A stretch of DNA of 64,000 nt from Catalinimonas alkaloidigena. Lineage in GTDB: Bacteria; Bacteroidota; Bacteroidia; Cytophagales; Flexibacteraceae. Positions 50,635 to 60,449 of this stretch are shown one piece after another. Position 1 is the stretch's first letter. Every line of letters starts with the position of its first letter. The translations under genes were made by a program, and so were the position numbers. Below the pieces are notes generated by a model, which was not told where the DNA came from, did not search any database, and saw nothing but the letters and a program-made list of their open reading frames with translations. Location of the stretch: NCBI RefSeq assembly GCF_900100765.1, contig NZ_FNFO01000012.1, positions 1 through 64,000 on the forward strand, in the 5' to 3' direction.

Positions 50635-51480
50635 TTACTTCCCGGCCTGGAGGCTTACGGGCGAAGCGCTCTTCGGCGAACGGAACGCCACGCGACGAGC
50701 CTCATCCAGCCAATCGGGCCGCAAGGTTTTTCTGCGCCGCAGTAACAAAGCGTTGAAGTACACATCACGGTACTCGGAACTGAAGATGCGGCGGAACGAA
50801 CGCAACTGGCGCGTGAGCCACGTAATTCGGTAAGAAGCCGTCAGCTTGCGCGTCGTAAAATTGGTGGGCTGGCTGTTGCTTTTGGTCCAGGAGCCGCTGC
50901 AATGGTGAATGGAAAACCCCTGTTCGCGCTGCCAGGCAGGTTTCTCAAAGTACTCCTTGGGATAAATGGAGATCTTGTGCTTGTCGCTTTTCCAGCGTTG
51001 TCCGTTCAGCAAAAAGTCAGGCAGGTTGTTGATGAAGTAATGGGTAAACACCCGGTTGTTCACTGGCCAGCAGCCAGACCGAATGTGCTTGTATTCTTCC
51101 AACACATCGCCAATCACCGGATGAGCGGGTGGGCTGTAGATCACGGCGGTTCCCAAAGCACAGTTTTGAATATATCCCATGATCAGGCAGTCGCTTTCGT
51201 GCTCCAGCAGGCGAAACGGCTTGATCAGTTCTACGTCGGTATCGAGGTAAAATCCGCCTTGTTCGTACAGTTTCTGAAGACGCACCACGTCGGACAGGAA
51301 GCTCCACCGCCGCTCGGCTAACGCTTGTTGAGCATAAGGGTAATCGGTGATGTCCGAATTTTTGTCGTTCCATTCACAAAACTCGAATTCCGGATTCAAC
51401 CGCTGCCAATCGGCGATGTTTTCGGCCACTTGGGGCGGAAGCGAACTTCCGAACCAGCAATAATGAACTTTTCTAACCAT
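50635..51480 (-). CDS. GT32-like glycosyltransferase (Gly_transf_sug, DXD)
   Basis: A 281-residue glycosyltransferase. N-terminal VRKVHYCWFGSSLPP and the region RWSFLSDVVRLQKLYEQGGFYLDTDVELIKPF (about 58-89), with the metal-binding DTD (Asp80, Asp82), are typical of the capsular polysaccharide/OCH1-like sugar transferases of family 32. No membrane helix. It probably adds a hexose to a surface glycan, but the acceptor is unknown. It shares a transcript with the HAD phosphatase gene, which may process a sugar phosphate. Confidence 0.86.
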   Translation of the reverse strand: MVRKVHYCWFGSSLPPQVAENIADWQRLNPEFEFCEWNDKNSDITDYPYAQQALAERRWSFLSDVVRLQKLYEQGGFYLDTDVELIKPFRLLEHESDCLIMGYIQNCALGTAVIYSPPAHPVIGDVLEEYKHIRSGCWPVNNRVFTHYFINNLPDFLLNGQRWKSDKHKISIYPKEYFEKPAWQREQGFSIHHCSGSWTKSNSQPTNFTTRKLTASYRITWLTRQLRSFRRIFSSEYRDVYFNALLLRRRKTLRPDWLDEARRVAFRSPKSASPVSLQAGK

Positions 51481-51791
51481 AAATTTATATCGCTCTTTGC
51501 TGGTGCTGTTCCATATTCGCAGGGTGTGGTTGGGAATAAGGGAGCACGCGTTGGAAATGTAAGTTTGCGAGATAGTCAGCTATACGAGAATAGGTGAAGC
51601 AAGTCGTGGTGAAAAGTAGGGTTTTCAAAATAGGAATAACCTTACATCGTCCGCTTTGTGCTGACTGTCTCTAAACAAAAATAGGCAGATTTCTTGATAA
51701 GCCAAGAAATCTGCCCGGTAAAGCGTTTGTGCGTACCCTCGCCTAAACGGCTTTCAGGGTACAAGAAAAAGGTAACGTACTGATGCTCAGG
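51481..51791. other. Intergenic region with two hairpins
   Basis: Between the GT32-like gene and the end of the arabinose operon. It holds the perfect 13-bp terminator at 51684-51715 and a second inverted repeat GTACCCT (51733-51739)/AGGGTAC (51756-51762) nearer the symporter gene. Nothing that looks like a gene. Confidence 0.55.
51684..51715 (-). terminator. Intrinsic terminator of the arabinose operon
   Basis: GGCAGATTTCTTG (51684-51696) pairs perfectly with CAAGAAATCTGCC (51703-51715) around a 6-base loop. On the minus strand it is followed by TATTTTTGTTT. It is about 77 bases past the symporter stop and marks the 3' end of the araBA-abf-araD-symporter transcript. Confidence 0.85.
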
Positions 51792-53408
51792 TTACCCATT
51801 AAAACTAATCATAACATACGCGACCAGCGCCAGCACGATCAACGAAGTGACAATATCCCACACGGTGTAGCTGTTGCGGTTTTCTGCTTTTTGTTCCGGT
51901 GAAATGGAACCGAACGTCAGGCCCTGAATTTTTTCGGGAGCCGGCGCTGGTGTCAGAAGACTCACCACGACACAGACCGTTACGCAGACCAGGAAGAACC
52001 ACGCCGCGAAGGTCAGGAAGTTGGTCGCCGCAAAGACGTGCAGTAACCCATCGGGATCCAGCGAATCGCGCATCAATTCCAATCCGATGCGCAAAATGGC
52101 CACTACCAACCCGAAGACCAGAGTCGCCAGCGCACCCTGCGAATTGATCCGCTTGAAGAAAATACCCAACAGAAAGACCGCCGTAATGGGCGGCGCAATG
52201 TACGACTGCACGGACTGAAGGTATTCGTACAGCACACCGGAAATGTTCTGCATGATGGGAATCCAGAGGATGCCCAGCACCACTACCACGCCGGTCGAGA
52301 TCCGCCCGATGTTCAGTAGTTTGCTCTCCGGCGTATCCGGATAGAGTTTCTTGTAAATGTCGACGGTGAAGAGCGTAGAACACGAGTTGAAGACCGACGC
52401 CAGCGAACTCATCAGCGCCGCCAACAGACCCGCTGCTACTAGACCGCGCAGGCCGGCAGGCATTTTGTTCATCAGCAGAGAGACAAAGGCTTCATCGGCC
52501 GAATCCCACTGCAACTCGCCCTGGTTTTTCAACGCCAGGGAAATAACGCCCGGAATCAGGAACAGGAAGATGGGGAGAAGTTTCAGCAACCCGCCGAAAA
52601 TTGTACCGCGTCGCCCCTCTTTGATGCCTTCGGCTGCCAGCACACGCTGCACGATGTACTGGTCTGTACACCAATACCACGTCCCGACGATTGTGCTGGT
52701 AATCACCAGGCTCGGCCACGGAAATTCCGGATCGGTAGCCGGGCGCCACATGTCCAGGTAGCCTTCCGGAAGCGAAGCTTTTACGTTGGCCCATCCCCCG
52801 GCGGCATCCAAACCGACCACCGTGAGGGTTACGGCTCCGATCACGAGGATCACGGTCTGAATGGCCTCGGTATAGACCACCGCACGCATCCCGCCCAACA
52901 CGGTGTAGACCCCGGTCAGAATCACCGTAATAAGCGCCCCGGTCCAGAAGTCGATTTGCAACAGCGAGGCGATCACAATGCCCCCGGCATAGACCGTTAC
53001 CGACACTTTGGTCAGCACATAGGCCAGCAGAGAGAAGACGCTCAAAAACCAGCGTGCCCGCTCATTAAACCGCCGCTCCAGAAATTCGGGCATGGTGAAT
53101 ACGCCACTGCGGAGGTAAAACGGCAAAAACACCCACCCCAGCGTAATGACCAGCCAGGCGTGGAGTTCGTAAATGAGTAGCGGAATTTTGCCACCGGCCC
53201 CGGAGCCGGCCAGTCCCACCACGTGTTCCGAACCGATGTTGGAAGCAAAAATGGAGGCACCGATCACGAACCAGCCCATGTTGCGGCCCGCCAAAAAGTA
53301 ATCTTCAGTGTTCTCGTTTTTTTGTCGAATGACCCAGACCGCTACGCCGAGTAGGATCATAAAATACACCCCGATCATAATCCAATCGAGGGTTTCGAAT
53401 CGCTGCAT
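51792..53408 (-). CDS. Sodium/sugar symporter (SSS family)
   Basis: A 538-residue inner-membrane transporter of the sodium:solute symporter family, with about 14 helices. The opening MIGVYFMILLGVAVWVIRQKNENTEDYFLAGRNMGWFVIGASIFASNIGSEHVVG (about 11-70) is typical of the SGLT-like branch, as is GVYTVLGGMRAVVYTEAIQTVIL near 171-193. As the last gene of the arabinose operon it probably takes up L-arabinose with Na+, although substrate cannot be proven from sequence. 39 bases separate it from araD. Confidence 0.92.
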   Translation of the reverse strand: MQRFETLDWIMIGVYFMILLGVAVWVIRQKNENTEDYFLAGRNMGWFVIGASIFASNIGSEHVVGLAGSGAGGKIPLLIYELHAWLVITLGWVFLPFYLRSGVFTMPEFLERRFNERARWFLSVFSLLAYVLTKVSVTVYAGGIVIASLLQIDFWTGALITVILTGVYTVLGGMRAVVYTEAIQTVILVIGAVTLTVVGLDAAGGWANVKASLPEGYLDMWRPATDPEFPWPSLVITSTIVGTWYWCTDQYIVQRVLAAEGIKEGRRGTIFGGLLKLLPIFLFLIPGVISLALKNQGELQWDSADEAFVSLLMNKMPAGLRGLVAAGLLAALMSSLASVFNSCSTLFTVDIYKKLYPDTPESKLLNIGRISTGVVVVLGILWIPIMQNISGVLYEYLQSVQSYIAPPITAVFLLGIFFKRINSQGALATLVFGLVVAILRIGLELMRDSLDPDGLLHVFAATNFLTFAAWFFLVCVTVCVVVSLLTPAPAPEKIQGLTFGSISPEQKAENRNSYTVWDIVTSLIVLALVAYVMISFNG

Positions 53409-53447
53409 AAGTGATTGCTTAAAAGGGTTTAAGTAGTTGTTTTCGTA

Positions 53448-54149
53448 TTAATTCTGCCCATAATAGGCATTTTTCCCGTGTTTGCGGAAATAATGCTTGT
53501 CGATGAGCGACTGTTTGATGGGGGGCGTATTCGGGTTGATGGTCAGCGTCAGGTACGCCATGCGCGCCAGCTCCTCCATCACCGTGGCGTTGTACACGGC
53601 CTTGGCGGCGCTTTTCCCCCAGGCAAACGGACCGTGGCAAGCCACCAGCACCATCTCGACTTCCTGCGGCGAAAGCCCTTGGTCGCGGAACACGTTCAGG
53701 ATCTGATGGCCGGTTTCCAGTTCGTAGTCGCGCTCGATCATCTCGTCCGACATCACCTCCGTCACCGGAATGGACGCCACCAGGTGGTCGGCGTGGGTGG
53801 TGCCGAGGTTCGGAATGGACCGCATCGCCTGCGCCCACGCCACCGCATAAGCCGAATGCGTATGGCAAATCCCCCCAATGGTGTCGAAGTGTTGGTAGAG
53901 CAGTACGTGCGTTTTCGTATCGGACGAGGGCCGCATCGTTCCTTCCACAATCTGATTGTCGAAGTCGACAATGACAATATCGTCCGGCTTCAGGTCGTCG
54001 TAGGCCACGCCGCTGGGCTTAATGCCGATGACTCCTTCCTTTCGGTCGATGCCGCTGACATTGCCGAAAGTGTAGATCGCCAGCTTCTGCCGCGGAATTT
54101 CCAGGTTGGCTTCGTAGACTTCCTCTTTCAAGGATTGGTATTTCGACAT
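53448..54149 (-). CDS. araD: L-ribulose-5-phosphate 4-epimerase
   Basis: A 233-residue class II aldolase-type zinc enzyme that converts L-ribulose-5-phosphate to D-xylulose-5-phosphate. Visible are the phosphate-binding GNVSGID (about 29-35) and KPSGVAYDDL (about 44-53), the zinc ligands HTHSAYA (His95 and His97 by count) and a third His near GTTHADH or beyond (about 170). Length matches Escherichia coli AraD (231). It lies between the arabinofuranosidase and symporter genes, with a long intercistronic hairpin upstream (54173-54242). Confidence 0.95.
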   Translation of the reverse strand: MSKYQSLKEEVYEANLEIPRQKLAIYTFGNVSGIDRKEGVIGIKPSGVAYDDLKPDDIVIVDFDNQIVEGTMRPSSDTKTHVLLYQHFDTIGGICHTHSAYAVAWAQAMRSIPNLGTTHADHLVASIPVTEVMSDEMIERDYELETGHQILNVFRDQGLSPQEVEMVLVACHGPFAWGKSAAKAVYNATVMEELARMAYLTLTINPNTPPIKQSLIDKHYFRKHGKNAYYGQN

Positions 54150-54172
54150 GAGATTTAATTTTGAGTGATGGA

Positions 54173-54242
54173 GTTAAAAGTGGAAAGCATAAGGTTTTAG
54201 GTACTTCTACCACGCGTTAACCGTACGCTTTCCACTTCTAAC
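54173..54242 (-). other. Long intercistronic hairpin between the GH51 gene and araD
   Basis: AAGTGGAAAGC (54178-54188) pairs perfectly with GCTTTCCACTT (54227-54237). With one mismatch the stem extends to 16 bp (54173-54188 with 54227-54242). The loop is 38 bases. There is no T run, so it is more likely an mRNA processing, stability or regulatory structure than a terminator. It starts 8 bases past the GH51 stop and ends 24 bases before the araD start. Confidence 0.6.
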
Positions 54243-54249
54243 GTTCAAC

Positions 54250-55785
54250 TTATTGCAATTCCAGCACCACAACCGAGGCCGGGGGCATCGATACGGTCAG
54301 GGTTTCGCCTTTCAGTTTCGCGCCTTTAAACTCGGTGGGCTGCACTTTGTTCGGTTGGTCGAATGTGTTGTAATCCTGGATTTTGCCCGAAGCCAACACC
54401 CGTCCCGAAACCTTAGAGGCCTTCATGCCCCGTAAGTTAATCGGTACCTCCTGTTTTTTTGTCGGATCGATGTTGGTCAGCGTAATGTGGATCTTGCCGC
54501 TTTGGTCTTTCGAGGCCGAAGCCGACACCGCCGGCAGCGCACGCCCGTTCAGTTCGAAGTTGGCTGTTTCCACGGTCAGGGGCAGCATCAGCGCGTCGTG
54601 GTGGACGTTGTACATCTCGAATACGTGATAGGTCGGCGTCAGCAGCATTTTGTTGCCATCGGTCAGCGCCACGGCCTGCAACACGTTGACGGTCTGCGCG
54701 ATGTTGGCAAGCCGAACGCGGTCGGCGTGGTTGTTGAAGATGTTGAGCGTAGCACCGGCGATCATCGCATCGCGCATCGTGTTCTGCTGGTAAAGGAAGC
54801 CAGGATTCGTGCCGGGCTCCACGTCGTACCATCCCCCCCACTCGTCTACCACCATGGCCAGGCGTTTCTTGGGATCGTACCGGTCCATGATCGCCCCGTG
54901 CCGCTGAATCAGTTCTTCCATTTGCAGCGCCTTTTCCATCGTTTGGAAGTACTCCTCCGTCGAGAAATTCGTGGCCGACCCTTTGTCGCTCCAGTTGATT
55001 ACGGAGTAGTGGTGGAAGCCCAGACCGCTCATGGTGTGCAGCGGCACGTTTTTCATGAGGGTTTCTGTCCAGTGGTAGTCGGCCGAGTTGGCCGTAGAAG
55101 GCAACCGGAACAGACGAGGACCGCCGTAGTCGCGGATGTAGTTGTTGTAGCGCTTGTAGACGTCGGCGTAGTACTCGGCGGTCATGTCGCCACCACAGCC
55201 CCAGTTTTCGTTGCCGATGCCAAAAAATTGTACGTTCCAGGGTTGTTCACGGCCGTTTTCAGACCGCAGTTTGGCCATCGGTGCGCCGCCCGGATGGTTC
55301 AGGTACTCGACCCACTCGACCATTTCCTGCACGGTGCCGCTGCCCAGGTTACCGTTGATGAACGGCTCGGCCCCCAGCTGCTGGCATAGCTCCATGAACT
55401 CGTGCGTCCCGAAGCTGTTGTCTTCCGTCGTGCCGCCCCAGAAGATGTTGATCATCGACGGACGGTCTTCTTTCGGCCCGATGCCGTCTTTCCAGTGGTA
55501 GGTATCGGCAAAACAGCCTCCTGGCCAGCGCAGGTTGGGCACGCCCATTTTTTTCAGCGCCGCGACCACGTCGTTGCGCATTCCGTTCGTGTTCGGAATG
55601 TCGGAATCTTCACCGACGTAAAAACCGCCGTAAATACAGCGCCCGAGGTGTTCGGCAAAATGCCCGTAGATGTGGCGGCTAATGGTGTCTTTCGCCAGGT
55701 CGGCGTTGACCACGACCCGGTTCTGCGCCCACGCGGACGACAAAACGCCGATCAGCAGGCCCAAGGTGTAACAAATGCGTTTCAT
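54250..55785 (-). CDS. Alpha-L-arabinofuranosidase, glycoside hydrolase family 51
   Basis: A 511-residue exported retaining arabinofuranosidase. Signal peptide 1-20 (SSAWA/Q). The TIM-barrel acid/base Glu193 lies in [14 protein letters not shown] and the nucleophile Glu315 in MVVDEWGGW, both intact; [19 protein letters not shown] (about 86-104) is the conserved GH51 block. The C-terminal beta-sandwich (about 390-511) is complete. It splits arabinose from arabinan, arabinoxylan or arabinogalactan in the periplasm or outside and thus feeds the rest of the operon. Located between araA and araD. Confidence 0.95.
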   Translation of the reverse strand: MKRICYTLGLLIGVLSSAWAQNRVVVNADLAKDTISRHIYGHFAEHLGRCIYGGFYVGEDSDIPNTNGMRNDVVAALKKMGVPNLRWPGGCFADTYHWKDGIGPKEDRPSMINIFWGGTTEDNSFGTHEFMELCQQLGAEPFINGNLGSGTVQEMVEWVEYLNHPGGAPMAKLRSENGREQPWNVQFFGIGNENWGCGGDMTAEYYADVYKRYNNYIRDYGGPRLFRLPSTANSADYHWTETLMKNVPLHTMSGLGFHHYSVINWSDKGSATNFSTEEYFQTMEKALQMEELIQRHGAIMDRYDPKKRLAMVVDEWGGWYDVEPGTNPGFLYQQNTMRDAMIAGATLNIFNNHADRVRLANIAQTVNVLQAVALTDGNKMLLTPTYHVFEMYNVHHDALMLPLTVETANFELNGRALPAVSASASKDQSGKIHITLTNIDPTKKQEVPINLRGMKASKVSGRVLASGKIQDYNTFDQPNKVQPTEFKGAKLKGETLTVSMPPASVVVLELQ

Positions 55786-55908
55786 GTTTGGAAGATGGAA
55801 TGGACTAGATAAATGTGTATAAAGTCAGATGATGGATGAAAAGGAAAAGTAGGGAGAACAGCACGCTGCGCTCCCCCTTATAGATGCTCTGCGCCAAGCA
55901 CTTCGCGC

Positions 55909-57399
55909 CTAGCGATAATATGCTTCGCTCCAGCGCAATTCGTTGCGGAACCGGCGCAGCTGTGTGTCTTTGTCGATCACGACCAGTTCCACGCCCACCA
56001 TATCGGCGAAGTCGGCGATGTATTCGGTCGTGAGGTTCTGGCTGTACACCGTATGGTGCGCACCGCCGGCGTAGATCCAGGCTGCACAGGCCGTCGTCAT
56101 GTCGGGTTGGGGTTTCCAGAGGACGCGTGCCACGGGCAGTTTGGGCAGTTCTTCCTGAGCCGGTACGGCGTCGACTTCGTTCACCAGCAGGCGGAAGCGG
56201 TTGCCCATGTCGATCAGCGACACGTTCAGAGCCGGACCGCCCGCCGCGTTGAACACGAGCCGAACCGGGTCTTCTTTCCCGCCGATGCCCAGCGGATGGA
56301 TCTCACACTTGGGTTTGCCGTCGGCGATCGATTCGCAGATTTCGAGCATGTGCGAGCCGAGCACCAGCCGGTTCGACGGATCGAAGTGGTAGGTATAATC
56401 CTCCATGAACGAGTTGCCGCCCGGCAGCCCGACCGCCATCACTTTCAGCGCCCGCACCATCGCCGCGGTTTTCCAGTCGCCTTCACCTCCGAAGCCGTAG
56501 CCCATGCCCATCAGGCGCTGGGACGCGATCCCCGGCAGTTGTTTCATGCCGTGCAGGTCTTCGAACGTATCGGTGTAACCTTTGAAATGGCCCTCTTCCA
56601 GGAATTGCTTCATGCCCAGCTCGATCCGGGCGGCGTCGCGCAGCGACTCGTGCCGCTCGCCTCCTTTCAGGAGCACGTCCATCAGCGTATAGCGGTCGCC
56701 GTATTCTTCGCAGAGGCGGTCGACGTCGGCTTCCGACACCGCATTGATGACCTGCACCAGATCGCCGATGCCGTGGGTGTTGACCGAGAACCCAAACTTC
56801 AGTTCGGCTTCCACTTTATCGCCATCGGTCACGGCCACCTGCCGCATGTTGTCGCCGAAGCGCACAAACTTGGCCCCTTGCATGTCGAACCGGGCCGCGG
56901 CCACGCGCATCCAGATCGCGATGCCCTTCAGCACGTGTTCTTCCTGCCAGTGGCCGACGATCACCTTGCGTTCCAGGCGCATGCGCGACATCATAAACCC
57001 GAATTCGCGGTCGCCGTGCGCCGACTGGTTCAGGTTCATGAAGTCCATGTCGATGCTGTCCCACGGAATGTCGCGGTTGAATTGCGTGTGCAGGTGGAGC
57101 AACGGCTTCTGCAAAAATTTCAGGCCGGAGATCCACATTTTAGCGGGCGAAAACGTGTGCATCCAGGCGATCAGGCCGATGCAGTTCGGGGCCACGTTGG
57201 CCTCCTGACACAGTTTCGTGATTTCGTCGGGCGTTTTGACCACGGGTTTGAACACCACCCGCACCGGCAGGTGCTCGGACCGATCGAACGATTGCGCGAT
57301 GGTCTGCGAATGCTCGGCGACCTGACGCAGGGTCTCTTCGCCGTACAAATGCTGGCTGCCCGTGACAAACCAGACTTCAAATTGCTTTAGATCAAGCAT
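55909..57399 (-). CDS. araA: L-arabinose isomerase
   Basis: A 496-residue enzyme converting L-arabinose to L-ribulose, close in length to Escherichia coli AraA (500). The family start [25 protein letters not shown] and the active-site segments [32 protein letters not shown] and [16 protein letters not shown] are visible, as is [14 protein letters not shown] near the C terminus with the metal-site His. All catalytic Glu/His regions look intact. It follows araB after 250 bases; two direct repeats GTTATCG-TTGA lie immediately upstream of its start (57413-57438). Confidence 0.97.
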   Translation of the reverse strand: MLDLKQFEVWFVTGSQHLYGEETLRQVAEHSQTIAQSFDRSEHLPVRVVFKPVVKTPDEITKLCQEANVAPNCIGLIAWMHTFSPAKMWISGLKFLQKPLLHLHTQFNRDIPWDSIDMDFMNLNQSAHGDREFGFMMSRMRLERKVIVGHWQEEHVLKGIAIWMRVAAARFDMQGAKFVRFGDNMRQVAVTDGDKVEAELKFGFSVNTHGIGDLVQVINAVSEADVDRLCEEYGDRYTLMDVLLKGGERHESLRDAARIELGMKQFLEEGHFKGYTDTFEDLHGMKQLPGIASQRLMGMGYGFGGEGDWKTAAMVRALKVMAVGLPGGNSFMEDYTYHFDPSNRLVLGSHMLEICESIADGKPKCEIHPLGIGGKEDPVRLVFNAAGGPALNVSLIDMGNRFRLLVNEVDAVPAQEELPKLPVARVLWKPQPDMTTACAAWIYAGGAHHTVYSQNLTTEYIADFADMVGVELVVIDKDTQLRRFRNELRWSEAYYR

Positions 57400-57412
57400 G
57401 GATAAGGGAAAA

Positions 57413-57438
57413 GTTATCGGTTGATACGTTATCGTTGA
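57413..57438. repeat. Two direct repeats just upstream of araA
   Basis: GTTATCGGTTGA (57413-57424) and GTTATCGTTGA (57428-57438) differ by one inserted G and are set about 15 bases apart, 14 bases before the araA ATG (minus strand). They could be a regulator site or a translation-level element. No matching copy was seen upstream of araB. Confidence 0.35.
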
Positions 57439-57649
57439 ACAGAATTAAGATCTCAAGAGGCAGCGTTCAAGTCGCAGGTTCAAAAGCCAACCGGCGGGCT
57501 CATTCTGTCCAGGATCTTCTGACTTCTAGAAAAAAGGATGCTTTGTTTCGTGACCAGATCTCGCACCACGGCGGGAAGCAATCCGGTATGCTGAAGCAAC
57601 TCACTGGCATTCGAGGTGACATAGCTGCGTCTCCGGCCTCCCGAGCGCA

Positions 57650-59284
57650 TCAGCCCTCCACAAATGCGCCGAAGGCTACGTATTTCTCGTACAGTTTCTG
57701 GTAGACCGCCGACTGTTCCGGGCGAGGCTCGTAGACGGCATCGAAGCCGGACGACATGGCCCGTTGCGCTTCTTCCATTGTTTCGTATTCGCCCGCCGCC
57801 ACGGCCGCGCACATGGCCGCGCCCAACGCACAGGCCTGGTCGGCACTGGCAATTTTGATGGGCATGTTCAGCACGTCGGCCAGCGTCTGCATCACGAACG
57901 GGGATTTTTTCGCCACGCCCCCGATGCCGATCACCTGCCGGATCGGCACGCCCTCGTCCACAAACCGGTCGACGATGCTTTTGGCACCGAACGCGGTGGC
58001 TTCGACCAGGGCTTTAAACACGCGCGCCGTATCGCTGCCCAGGTTCAGACCCATCATCGCCCCTTTCAGCGTATGGTTGGCGTCGGGCGTGCGGCGTCCG
58101 TTGAACCAGTCGAGCGCGACCGGATCGTTTTCGGTAACCGGCAGCTGCGCCGCCTGGTCGGCCAGGTGCGGAATGAGTTGCTTCGCCAGTTTTTTCTTCG
58201 TGGCTTCGTCATCAATCAGGTCGTTGACGGGCCCCAGCACCAGCCGTTGCAGCCACGCATACACGTCACCGAACGCCGACTGACCCGCCTCCATGCCCAG
58301 CATACCGGGGATGATGGAGCCATCCACCTGCCCGCAGATGCCCTGCACCAGCGTATCTTTCACTTCGTCGGTCGGCGCAATGAGCATGTCGCAGGTCGAC
58401 GTACCCATCACCCGCACCAACGCGTACGGCTCGATGTGCGCGCCTACCCCGCCCATGTGCGCATCGAAGGCGCCAACGCCAATGACGGCCTCGGGAGAGA
58501 TGCCCAGCTTTTCGGCCCATTCGGGCGAAATGGTGCCCATGGGTTGGTCGGACGTATACGTTTCCCGATAGAGTCGCCCGCGCAAACCGCGCAACAGCGG
58601 GTCGAGGGTGGTCAGAAATTCTTCGGACGGCAGGCCGTCGAACTCTTCGTGCCACATGGCTTTGTGCCCGGCCGCGCACCGCGACCGTTTCAACGCGAGC
58701 GGATCGGTCTGGCCCGTTAGCACGGCCGACACCCAGTCGCAGTGTTCGATCCATGAAAAGGCCTTCTCGCGCACGGCCGGGTCGACCCGCAGCGTATGCA
58801 GAATCTTCGCCCAGAACCACTCGGACGAGTAGATGCCGCCGACGTACTTCGTAAAGTCGACTTTCCAGTTGTGGGCCAGCGTGTTGATCTCTTCTGCCTC
58901 CTGGTTGGCCGTGTGGTCTTTCCAGAGGATGAACATGGCATTGGGATTCTCGGCAAACTCGGGCAGCAGGGCCAGCGGCGTACCGTGGCGATCGACCGGC
59001 GCGGGCGTAGAGCCCGTCGTGTCGACCGAAATGCCGATGATGTGCTCGGCCACCTCAGCCGGGGCCTGACGGAGGGCCTCGGTGATGGACGACTCGAGTC
59101 CTTCCAGGTAATCGAGGGGATGCTGGCGGAATTGCGAATGGGGGGCATCGCAATACAACCCTTGTTTCCAGCGCGGGTATTCGTACACGGCGGAGCCAAC
59201 TACGTTACCGTTGTGCGTATCGACAATCATGGAACGCACGGAATCGGTGCCGTAATCCACTCCTATGACGTAGTGGTTTTTCAT
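57650..59284 (-). CDS. araB: Ribulokinase
   Basis: A 544-residue FGGY-family carbohydrate kinase that phosphorylates L-ribulose. I start at ATG 59284 (MKNHYVIGVDYGTDSVRS), the standard N terminus; the open frame continues 59 codons upstream without meaning. The ATP-binding DYGTDSVR (10-17), GSTPAPVDRHG (about 111-121), the FGGY signature region with MGLNLGSDTARVFKALVEA, and IGIGGVAKKSPF (about 469-480) are present. First gene of the arabinose operon. The upstream region, shared with the sigma-factor gene, carries a perfect inverted repeat. Confidence 0.96.
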   Translation of the reverse strand: MKNHYVIGVDYGTDSVRSMIVDTHNGNVVGSAVYEYPRWKQGLYCDAPHSQFRQHPLDYLEGLESSITEALRQAPAEVAEHIIGISVDTTGSTPAPVDRHGTPLALLPEFAENPNAMFILWKDHTANQEAEEINTLAHNWKVDFTKYVGGIYSSEWFWAKILHTLRVDPAVREKAFSWIEHCDWVSAVLTGQTDPLALKRSRCAAGHKAMWHEEFDGLPSEEFLTTLDPLLRGLRGRLYRETYTSDQPMGTISPEWAEKLGISPEAVIGVGAFDAHMGGVGAHIEPYALVRVMGTSTCDMLIAPTDEVKDTLVQGICGQVDGSIIPGMLGMEAGQSAFGDVYAWLQRLVLGPVNDLIDDEATKKKLAKQLIPHLADQAAQLPVTENDPVALDWFNGRRTPDANHTLKGAMMGLNLGSDTARVFKALVEATAFGAKSIVDRFVDEGVPIRQVIGIGGVAKKSPFVMQTLADVLNMPIKIASADQACALGAAMCAAVAAGEYETMEEAQRAMSSGFDAVYEPRPEQSAVYQKLYEKYVAFGAFVEG

Positions 59285-59680
59285 GAGTAGGTGTTGGTAG
59301 TTCCTCAAATCTGGCAAGAAAAAATCGCTTTCACGAATCTTCGCCCGGTCCGGCGACGTTTGCGCGGCAGCATCGTATTCCTTTTGTGCTATGATTCTGC
59401 CAATGCAAACGCATTGCGCAAGCCAAAGTGCAATCCTTTTCACAAGGCCAGAAGCCAGCAAGAACGCCCCTCAAGCACTCAAACGAACGACTCAAAAAAG
59501 TGCAATAAAAAAAATTTACCCGCTCGACGAAAGATTGGCTGAGAAAGCCCCTGCCCGCCGAAACAAAGGTTTTTTCTGCTCAAAAATTCGATTTAACCTT
59601 TCGGGTGTTTTTTTGTTTTATGTAAAAAAATGGATAGGTTGCTTCCGTCCTCCAACCGTACTGATCTTGTTCCCACCCTC
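59285..59680. other. Divergent control region between araB and the ECF sigma gene
   Basis: About 395 bases with no gene. It has a 16-base inverted repeat (59401-59416) about 117 bases before araB and long A and T runs toward the sigma gene. I found no full TTG/TAnnTTTG promoter pair for either side. Confidence 0.5.
59401..59416. promoter_or_regulatory. Candidate operator between araB and the ECF sigma gene
   Basis: CAATGC (59401-59406) and GCATTG (59411-59416) form a perfect inverted repeat around AAAC. The core TGCAAACGCA resembles sites of LacI-type sugar regulators. It lies between two divergent sugar-related units, so it could control one or both. No regulator gene is in the window. Confidence 0.45.
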
Positions 59681-60292
59681 ATGGAAAGCTCGTCTCCCCT
59701 CCGCGTTGAGCCGCAGGCCGAGTGCCAGCTCTGGCAGGCGTTTCTCGACGGAAGCGATGCGGCCCTGAGCGAGCTATACCGGCGCTACGCCGACCGCCTT
59801 TACAGTTACGGACGGCAGTTTACCGCGCAAGACGAACTGGTGCTCGACACGGTGCAGGAAGTCTTTTTTACCCTGATCAAAAGCCGGACCACCCTCAACG
59901 CCGCCGTCTCGGTCAAGTTTTACCTGTACGCTAGTTTCCGTCGATTGCTGTTCCGGCAACTGAAACGCGAACGGAAGTGGGTGCTGAAAGAAGAAATGCC
60001 CGAAGCGGAAGGCTTTCAGATTACCCTCGAACCGGAGTTTCTGACGCGCTACACGCTCGACGAAAAACGGCTGATCGAAAACGCCTGCAACCGCTTGCCC
60101 AAACGGCAGCGCGAAATCCTCATGCTGTTCTATTACGAAGGCCTTTCCTACCGCGAAGTGGCCGACGTGATGGGCCTGGCCAATCCGAAAACGGCCCGCA
60201 CGATGCTCTACCGCGCGGTCGACTCGCTCGGCACGCTCCTCTCGCCTCACAAAGAACTTCTCCGCGTGGCGCTGCTTTTTATCGGCGTGTAG
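59681..60292 (+). CDS. ECF-type RNA polymerase sigma factor
   Basis: A sigma-70 family protein of about 203 residues (from ATG 59681; an ATG at 59630 would give 220). Region 2 is ALSELYRRYADRLYSYGRQF and DTVQEVFFTLIKSR (about 27-70). Region 4 is RLPKRQREILMLFYYEGLSYREVADVMGLANPKTARTMLYRAVDSLGTLL (about 133-182), with the helix-turn-helix. It directs transcription of outer-membrane transport genes; a FecR anti-sigma gene and a SusC receptor with an STN domain follow, the standard Bacteroidota cell-surface signalling order. Its cue is probably a polysaccharide bound by the receptor. Confidence 0.9.
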   Translation: MESSSPLRVEPQAECQLWQAFLDGSDAALSELYRRYADRLYSYGRQFTAQDELVLDTVQEVFFTLIKSRTTLNAAVSVKFYLYASFRRLLFRQLKRERKWVLKEEMPEAEGFQITLEPEFLTRYTLDEKRLIENACNRLPKRQREILMLFYYEGLSYREVADVMGLANPKTARTMLYRAVDSLGTLLSPHKELLRVALLFIGV

Positions 60293-60449
60293 CGGATTGT
60301 CCACGGCGGCACGAAACAAAGGAGCAATCGCCGTTTCTCCCGTCTCCTGACACCCTCCCCCGGTCTTCCGAAAAATTTTTCTACTTTTTTTGTGGTCGTT
60401 TTCAACGGGCCTGCCTCTTCTGGATTGTACGCTTTTCCGGCGCTTTCCT

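Noticed and set aside
57435-57704. An 89-codon plus-strand frame in the araB-araA gap, and a GGTTCAAA sequence resembling a tRNA T-loop
   Set aside because: The frame overlaps the end of araB and looks random. The flanking bases around GGTTCAAA cannot form a T-stem or the rest of a cloverleaf.
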